From Nanobdellota archaeon (GTDB taxonomy: Archaea > Nanobdellota > Nanobdellia > Woesearchaeales > JAGLGH01), in NCBI GenBank assembly GCA_023144115.1, contig JAGLGH010000012.1, forward strand, positions 1 through 10,698: a DNA stretch of 10,698 bases, read 5' to 3'. Both the position numbers and the translations under genes were made by a program. This document shows positions 6,333 through 10,698 of this stretch, one piece after another. How positions within the stretch are numbered: position 1 is the first letter of the stretch; each line of letters begins with the position of its first letter. The notes below the pieces were generated by a model. The model did not search any database, was not told the origin of the DNA, and saw nothing but the letters and a program-made list of their open reading frames with translations.

Positions 6333-7670
6333 ATGAAAACAGAAACACTATCAGGAAAAGGAAATATAACTCCTGCAATAATTAAAAAAGTTGCAGATAG
6401 ATTCGGAACTCCGGTTTATTTATATGAAGCAAATTTAATCAGTGAGAAATGTGATGATGTTCTTTCAATGCCAAATAAATATGGTCTTAGGGTAAGATAT
6501 GCCATGAAAGCAAATTCTTCAAGAGCAATCTTGCAGTATATCACAGGCAAAGGGCTTCATCTTGACTTAAGTTCTTTAAATGAAGGAAGAAGAGCGCACT
6601 TGGCAGGGGTTCCTTATAACAAGATGATGCTAACAACCCAGGAAATCCCAATTGAAAAAAATAGGAGTGATCTGGAACACATGATACAAAAAGGGATGAA
6701 GTATAATGTTTGCTCTTTAAGACAATTAGAATTAATTGCAGATTTTGCTTCAGAAAACAACATCCTCTTATCTATGAGAATCCATCCTGGAGAAGGTTCA
6801 GGAGAATCTTCAACAAGAAACACTGGAGACAAATATTCCTGCTTTGGAGTTCATTTGACAGATATAGACAATACTTTATCCTATGCAAAATCAAAAAGAT
6901 TGATATTTGATCAAGTGCATGTGCATATAGGATCTGGCGGTGACCCTGAAAAATGGAGGGAAAATATTGACAGAGAATTAGGATTTGTGGAAAAATACTT
7001 CCCAGATGCAAAAACTGTTAATTTTGGAGGTGGTTTGAAAGAAGCAAGAATGCCCAAAGAAACACCTGCAGACATCCAGGATTTAGGATTATATGCAAAG
7101 AAGAGAATTGAAGAATTTTATCATAAGACAGGAAGAAAACTATTGATGGAAATAGAACCAGGCACATACATTATGGCTACTTCAGGGAATCTGATTACAG
7201 AAGTCATTGACAAGAAACAGACAGGCCCAGATGGGTTTGAGTTTCTTGTGTTGAGCGGTGGCATGGAAGTTAATTCAAGACCTCTTAACTATGGTTCAGA
7301 ACATCCTTTTTATCTTGTTTCAAGAGATGGAAAACTTTTATCATCTGAGTTTAACCTTAAGCATCTGGACAAAGAAAATGATCAGAAAATTCCTGTTGGA
7401 AGATGCTGCGAAAGCGGTGATTCGCAAAGCCTGGATGAACATAGCCAGATTATTCCAAGAGTTATGGCTAATCCTAATTTTGGAGACTACTTTGTCATAG
7501 GAGGCTGTGGAGCATATTGTTCATCTATGAGCCCTTTCAATTATAACTCTCATGTCCAGGCTCCAGAGGTATTGCTGATTAACAGTGAACTAATATGCAT
7601 AAGAGAGCAGCAGACTTTGGAACAGATGACAGCTAATGAGCAGCCATTGCCTCAGAAATTTACTTCTTAA
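6333..7670 (+). CDS. lysA: Diaminopimelate decarboxylase
   Basis: LysA removes CO2 from meso-diaminopimelate to give L-lysine with PLP. The 445-residue protein has the fold-type III plan: an N-terminal barrel with the PLP lysine K59 in YAMKANS (57-63), HIGSGG (198-203), the phosphate-binding GGGL (232-235) and EPGTYI (275-280); then a beta domain with CCESGD (358-363) and GAYCSSM (393-399). The CES of CESGD marks diaminopimelate rather than ornithine decarboxylases and supplies the second-subunit active-site cysteine (C359). The segment before the HIGSG strand, GEGSGESS...NTGDKYSCFGVHL (about 153-175), differs from the usual LysA HEYISTG...SKFG region, so this is a divergent subgroup. The position directly after ddh supports the substrate. 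A specialised amino-acid decarboxylase is the only serious alternative. Confidence 0.9.
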   Translation: MKTETLSGKGNITPAIIKKVADRFGTPVYLYEANLISEKCDDVLSMPNKYGLRVRYAMKANSSRAILQYITGKGLHLDLSSLNEGRRAHLAGVPYNKMMLTTQEIPIEKNRSDLEHMIQKGMKYNVCSLRQLELIADFASENNILLSMRIHPGEGSGESSTRNTGDKYSCFGVHLTDIDNTLSYAKSKRLIFDQVHVHIGSGGDPEKWRENIDRELGFVEKYFPDAKTVNFGGGLKEARMPKETPADIQDLGLYAKKRIEEFYHKTGRKLLMEIEPGTYIMATSGNLITEVIDKKQTGPDGFEFLVLSGGMEVNSRPLNYGSEHPFYLVSRDGKLLSSEFNLKHLDKENDQKIPVGRCCESGDSQSLDEHSQIIPRVMANPNFGDYFVIGGCGAYCSSMSPFNYNSHVQAPEVLLINSELICIREQQTLEQMTANEQPLPQKFTS

Positions 7671-7717
7671 TCAAAAGTTTGCAAAGCAAAATTTTGAAAG
7701 GGTTTATTTATAATCTG

Positions 7718-7723
7718 TTTTTT
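7718..7723 (+). terminator. Possible T-tract terminator of lysA
   Basis: Six T in a row 48 bases after the lysA stop, in the spacer before aroA. A run of this kind can end archaeal transcripts. No GC-rich hairpin precedes it. Confidence 0.3.
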
Positions 7724-7740
7724 CCACTGGTGTGTTCATC

Positions 7741-7766
7741 CTATCTTTTGTTAGACTAATAGATAG
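7741..7766. repeat. Imperfect inverted repeat upstream of aroA
   Basis: CTATCT at 7741-7746 is the reverse complement of AGATAG at 7761-7766. Between them lies a second short symmetry, TTAG-A-CTAA. It sits about 50 bases upstream of the aroA TATA box, a possible activator or regulator position. No function can be assigned. Confidence 0.35.
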
Positions 7767-7813
7767 AGAATTTGCAAAAACCAAAGATTTTTCAAATTAT
7801 ATATCTAAAAACA

Positions 7814-7821
7814 TTTAAATA
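7814..7821 (+). promoter_or_regulatory. TATA box of the aroA operon
   Basis: TTTAAATA within ACATTTAAATACC, centred about 40 bases before the aroA ATG, predicting a short leader of some 12 bases. A second TATTTAATA at 7839-7847 is too close to the start to serve it. Confidence 0.5.
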
Positions 7822-7856
7822 CCACTAAATTAACTAATATTTAATAGGCAGATAAA

Positions 7857-9155
7857 ATGGAAAACAAACCCAATTACAAGATAGAATCAGAAATTATAGA
7901 AATCAGGCCAATAGAAATGCTTGACGCAGAAGTAAGCGCACCTCCTGCAAAAGCATACACCTTAAGGAATATCTTTATTGCATCATTAGCAAAAGGAAAA
8001 AGCATAATCCTTAATCCCCTGCTTGCAGAGGACCAGATGTATGCAATAAATGCTATGAAACAGTTGGGCGTTAAGATTGATATTGATGATAACAGGCTTA
8101 TTATTGAAGGCATGGAAGGCAGGCTTAAAACCCCTGAAAAAGAGATATACTTAGGAAATTCAGGAGTAAGTGTCAGATTTCTTGCAGCAATTGCAGCTCT
8201 TGCAGATGGTGGAGATGTAATAATTACAGGAAATGAGAGGATGCAGACAGGACGGCCAATATCAGATCTTCTTGATGCTCTAAAGCCTATAGGCATAAAA
8301 GCTGAATCAATAAATGGCAATGGATGCCCTCCTTTAAGAATTGCATCAGGAACCTTCCAGGGAGGAGAAACAGAACTTGCAGGAAACAAAAGCTCTCAGT
8401 ATTTCTCATCAATAATGCTGGCAGCACCTTATGCAAAACAGGATGTTGTGATAAATACATTAGGACATCTTAGCTCAAAGCCTTTTATAGATATCACTCT
8501 TGACTGCATGAAAGCATTTGGAGTTGAAGTTAAAAATGATGATTATAAGGCTTTCAGAATCTGCGCAGGAAATGGATACAAAGCAAAAGAAATTTCTGTT
8601 GAAGGAGACTACAGCAATGCATCATACTTTTTTGCAGCAGCTGCAATCACTGGAGGCAGAGTAAGGGTCACTAACCTTAACATCGACTCAGTGCAGGGAG
8701 AAAAATATTTCATTGACTGTATTGAAGAGATGGGGTGCAGGATAACAAAAGGAGATGACTGGGTAGAGGTCAAAGGAGAAAAATTAAAAGGAATAAGAAA
8801 AGACATGAACAACTATCCTGATATTGTGCAGCCGCTTGCTGTTGTAGCAGCATTTGCAGAAGGTGAAAGCGAATTTTATAATATAGAGCATCTGAAATAC
8901 AAGGAATGCGACAGGATAACAGCCCCTGCTGAAGAACTAAGAAAGATGGGGATAGATGTAATAACCGAAAAAGACAGGCTGATTATAAAAGGTGGAACTC
9001 CAACAGCAGCAGAAATAGAGACATACAATGATCATAGGATGGCTATGAGTTTTAGTATTGCCGGATTAAAGATTCCTGGAATTAAGATAAGAAACCCAAA
9101 ATGCGTAAAAAAATCATTCCCGGATTTCTGGAAAAAACTCGAAGAGTTGTATTAA
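7857..9155 (+). CDS. aroA: 3-phosphoshikimate 1-carboxyvinyltransferase (EPSP synthase)
   Basis: AroA joins phosphoenolpyruvate to shikimate-3-phosphate, the sixth step of the shikimate pathway. The 432-residue protein has the two-domain EPSPS plan: LGNSGVSVRF (99-108), QTGRP (130-134), SSQYFSS (179-185), YPDIVQP (320-326, D322 as catalytic aspartate), YKECDRI (348-354), NDHRMAM (391-397) and KSFPDFW (419-425). The N-terminal loop reads APPAKAYTLR (28-37) where bacteria have PGSKS and other archaea APPSKSYTHR: the PEP-binding lysine (K32) and the arginine (R37) remain, but both flanking serines are alanine. The usual GT after the conserved glycine (GNSGT) is GV. Overall it is an archaeal-type enzyme and probably active. 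It leads an operon with the cysteine-cluster gene (one-base gap) and aroC. Confidence 0.95.
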   Translation: MENKPNYKIESEIIEIRPIEMLDAEVSAPPAKAYTLRNIFIASLAKGKSIILNPLLAEDQMYAINAMKQLGVKIDIDDNRLIIEGMEGRLKTPEKEIYLGNSGVSVRFLAAIAALADGGDVIITGNERMQTGRPISDLLDALKPIGIKAESINGNGCPPLRIASGTFQGGETELAGNKSSQYFSSIMLAAPYAKQDVVINTLGHLSSKPFIDITLDCMKAFGVEVKNDDYKAFRICAGNGYKAKEISVEGDYSNASYFFAAAAITGGRVRVTNLNIDSVQGEKYFIDCIEEMGCRITKGDDWVEVKGEKLKGIRKDMNNYPDIVQPLAVVAAFAEGESEFYNIEHLKYKECDRITAPAEELRKMGIDVITEKDRLIIKGGTPTAAEIETYNDHRMAMSFSIAGLKIPGIKIRNPKCVKKSFPDFWKKLEELY

Positions 9156-9156
9156 A

Positions 9157-9708
9157 TTGGAAAACATAGAGCTGATAGCAGACCCTGGAATATATCCTGA
9201 AGGAGAATTAAAAAAGATATACCATGATTATTTGCTAAAAAGAGTAGGTTTTGAAGGCTGTGATGCATGCAGCACAACCTCCTGTTGCACATCATTCTAT
9301 TACGTAGGACCAAGAGTAGATGACTTTGAAAAGGAAATGGTACTGGATAATATTGAAAAGCTTGGCAGGAGATATGATCATATCAGAGGAATAATCAATA
9401 AAACCAGTTATATTCCTACAAAGGGCAGAAAACAGTCAAGTAAAAGATGCCAACTGCTTGCAGATGATGGCAGGTGCATGGTATATGAATCAAGACCTGA
9501 TGTATGCAGGGAGTTTCCTTTATGGCTGGATATAATTGATAATGTGCTTGCAGTAACATTTGATACTTCCTGCCGCACAAACACTCAAAAAATAGGACAA
9601 GAACTAAAAAAACTTGACAACATGATTATAGATGGCTATCAGATTTCAACAGGCTACCAGGACAGCAATGAATTAAGATCAGTTTATTATTTGGGAGATG
9701 AGAGATAA
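9157..9708 (+). CDS. YkgJ-type cysteine-cluster protein
   Basis: A 183-residue protein of the YkgJ / zinc-or-iron-chelating cysteine-cluster family. It has eight cysteines: C35-x2-C38-x4-C43-C44 near the N-terminus, C98, C107, C117 in the hallmark CMVYESRPDVCREFP (107-121), and C139. The family is thought to bind a metal ion or iron-sulfur cluster, but its biochemical role is mostly unknown. The start is TTG at 9157, one base after the aroA stop; the first in-frame ATG is codon 61, beyond the first cysteine cluster, and no better start lies upstream. No signal peptide or membrane segment is visible. Its place between aroA and aroC suggests it is co-transcribed and may serve the shikimate enzymes or simply share their expression. 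I can name the family but not the function. Confidence 0.8.
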   Translation: MENIELIADPGIYPEGELKKIYHDYLLKRVGFEGCDACSTTSCCTSFYYVGPRVDDFEKEMVLDNIEKLGRRYDHIRGIINKTSYIPTKGRKQSSKRCQLLADDGRCMVYESRPDVCREFPLWLDIIDNVLAVTFDTSCRTNTQKIGQELKKLDNMIIDGYQISTGYQDSNELRSVYYLGDER

Positions 9709-9722
9709 AATAAAGCGAAAAC

Positions 9723-9730
9723 AATTAATA
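9723..9730 (+). promoter_or_regulatory. Possible weak TATA box of aroC
   Basis: AATTAATA in the 44-base spacer, centred about 26 bases before the aroC ATG. The match to the TTTAAATA pattern seen elsewhere here is poor, so aroC may rely mainly on read-through from aroA. Confidence 0.3.
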
Positions 9731-9752
9731 AGAGATAAATATTCAAATCAAA

Positions 9753-10698
9753 ATGACAGGAAACACATTCGGAAAGCTTTTCAGGATAACGACATTTGGA
9801 GAAAGCCATGGTACTGCTATAGGTGTAATCATTGATGGGGTAAAGTCAAATCTCATATTATCAGAAGAAGACATCCAGAAAGATCTTGACAGGAGAAAGC
9901 CTGGGCAGAGCAGCATAACAACTCAAAGAAAAGAGGATGATAAAGTGCAAATACTCTCAGGAATCTTTGAAGGAAAGACAACAGGAACCCCTGTTTGCAT
10001 GATAATATACAATAAGGATTACCAGTCAAAGGATTATTCAAATATCAAGGACATATTCAGACCTGGACATGCAGATTTTACATACCATAAAAAGTATGGC
10101 ATAAGGGATAACAGAGGTGGAGGCAGATCCTCAGGCAGAGAAACTGCTGCAAGAGTTGCTGCTGGAGCAGTTGCAAGAAAGATTCTAAAACTAAAAAATA
10201 TAAACATAACAGCCTATGTCAAAGAGATTGGTGGAATCAAGGCGCAGACCATAGATCTTGACGAAATCGAACAAAATATTGTAAGATGCCCTGACAAAGA
10301 AGCTGCTCTTGATATGATTAAAAAGATTAAACAAGTTCAGGAAGAAAAAGATTCAATTGGCGGGGTTGTTGAAGTCATTGTCAAAGGCTGTCCTGCAGGG
10401 CTTGGAGAACCTGTTTTTAATAAGCTGAATGCAGTGCTTGCTCATGCTCTTATGTCAATTGGGGCTGTCAAGGCTGTTGAGATTGGATCAGGAATCGCAT
10501 GTTCAAAGATGAAAGGCAGTGAGTCAAATGACTCTCTGGTTGATGGCAATTTCATCTCAAATAATGCCGGGGGAATACTTGGAGGTATCTCAAGCGGACA
10601 GGACATATTAGCAAGAGTTGCAGTAAAACCAACCCCCTCAATAGCAAGAATTCAAAAAACAATTGATATGCAGGGAAAAGAAACTGATATAACTATAG
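9753..10698 (+). CDS. aroC: Chorismate synthase, cut by the window end
   Basis: AroC turns EPSP, the AroA product, into chorismate with reduced FMN. The frame is open from ATG 9753 to the right edge, 315 complete codons without a stop, against about 360 for the whole protein. The N-terminus reads [20 protein letters not shown], with the signature FGESHG at 15-20 (H19). RPGHADFTY (103-111, H106, the second conserved histidine) and the second signature [18 protein letters not shown] (121-138) are intact. [16 protein letters not shown] and [14 protein letters not shown] also match the family. The visible part ends before the last conserved region, the third signature. No frameshift is seen. Forty-four bases separate it from the cysteine-cluster gene. 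Cofactor reduction cannot be judged: no flavin domain is fused in the visible part. Confidence 0.96.
   Translation, partial: MTGNTFGKLFRITTFGESHGTAIGVIIDGVKSNLILSEEDIQKDLDRRKPGQSSITTQRKEDDKVQILSGIFEGKTTGTPVCMIIYNKDYQSKDYSNIKDIFRPGHADFTYHKKYGIRDNRGGGRSSGRETAARVAAGAVARKILKLKNINITAYVKEIGGIKAQTIDLDEIEQNIVRCPDKEAALDMIKKIKQVQEEKDSIGGVVEVIVKGCPAGLGEPVFNKLNAVLAHALMSIGAVKAVEIGSGIACSKMKGSESNDSLVDGNFISNNAGGILGGISSGQDILARVAVKPTPSIARIQKTIDMQGKETDITI

Noticed and set aside
9157..9708. Reading the cysteine-cluster gene as a broken or truncated frame because it lacks an ATG start.
   Set aside because: The frame is complete, both cysteine motifs are present, and a TTG sits right after the aroA stop as expected for a coupled operon gene.
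1..10698. CRISPR arrays, tRNA or rRNA genes, insertion sequences, toxin-antitoxin or defence modules.
   Set aside because: No regularly spaced repeats, cloverleaf-like segments, transposase motifs or terminal inverted repeats were seen by eye. The DUF4037 protein has a nucleotidyltransferase fold but no small antitoxin partner.

Overview
The window reads as chromosomal DNA of an AT-rich archaeon, most plausibly a DPANN-type lineage (an inference). Most start codons have a TTTAAATA-like TATA element centred about 27-32 bases upstream and no Shine-Dalgarno motif, which is the layout of archaeal leaderless transcripts. Arginine is mostly AGA/AGG. AroA carries a variant of the archaeal APPSKSYT N-terminal motif. 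There are no tRNA or rRNA genes, CRISPR arrays, transposases or long repeats that I can see.

Layout from left to right. (1) 52-1912, minus strand: an alpha/beta hydrolase followed by a DUF4037 nucleotidyltransferase-fold protein, probably one transcript. (2) 2024-3648, plus strand: trpD and trpF, two bases apart, for the second and third steps of tryptophan synthesis after anthranilate. (3) 3653-4117, minus strand: a small free-standing C39-like cysteine peptidase, tail to tail with trpF. (4) 4377-5222: ispH, the last enzyme of the MEP isoprenoid pathway. (5) 5310-7670: ddh (meso-diaminopimelate dehydrogenase) and lysA (diaminopimelate decarboxylase), which together turn tetrahydrodipicolinate into lysine in two steps. 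(6) 7857-10698: aroA (EPSP synthase), a YkgJ-type cysteine-cluster protein starting at TTG, and aroC (chorismate synthase), which is cut by the right edge after 315 codons.

The core theme is amino-acid biosynthesis. aroA and aroC make chorismate, trpD and trpF use it (via anthranilate) for tryptophan, and ddh-lysA makes lysine. ddh and ispH are of types usually found in bacteria, so this archaeal-looking chromosome may have acquired these steps by transfer. ddh is also the only gene here with a leader and a G-rich Shine-Dalgarno-like site. I do not see a clear new defence or mobile system. The points most worth a second look are the ddh-lysA pair with its unusual LysA, IspH in an archaeal context, the cysteine-cluster gene inside the aro operon, and AroA's altered substrate-binding loop.
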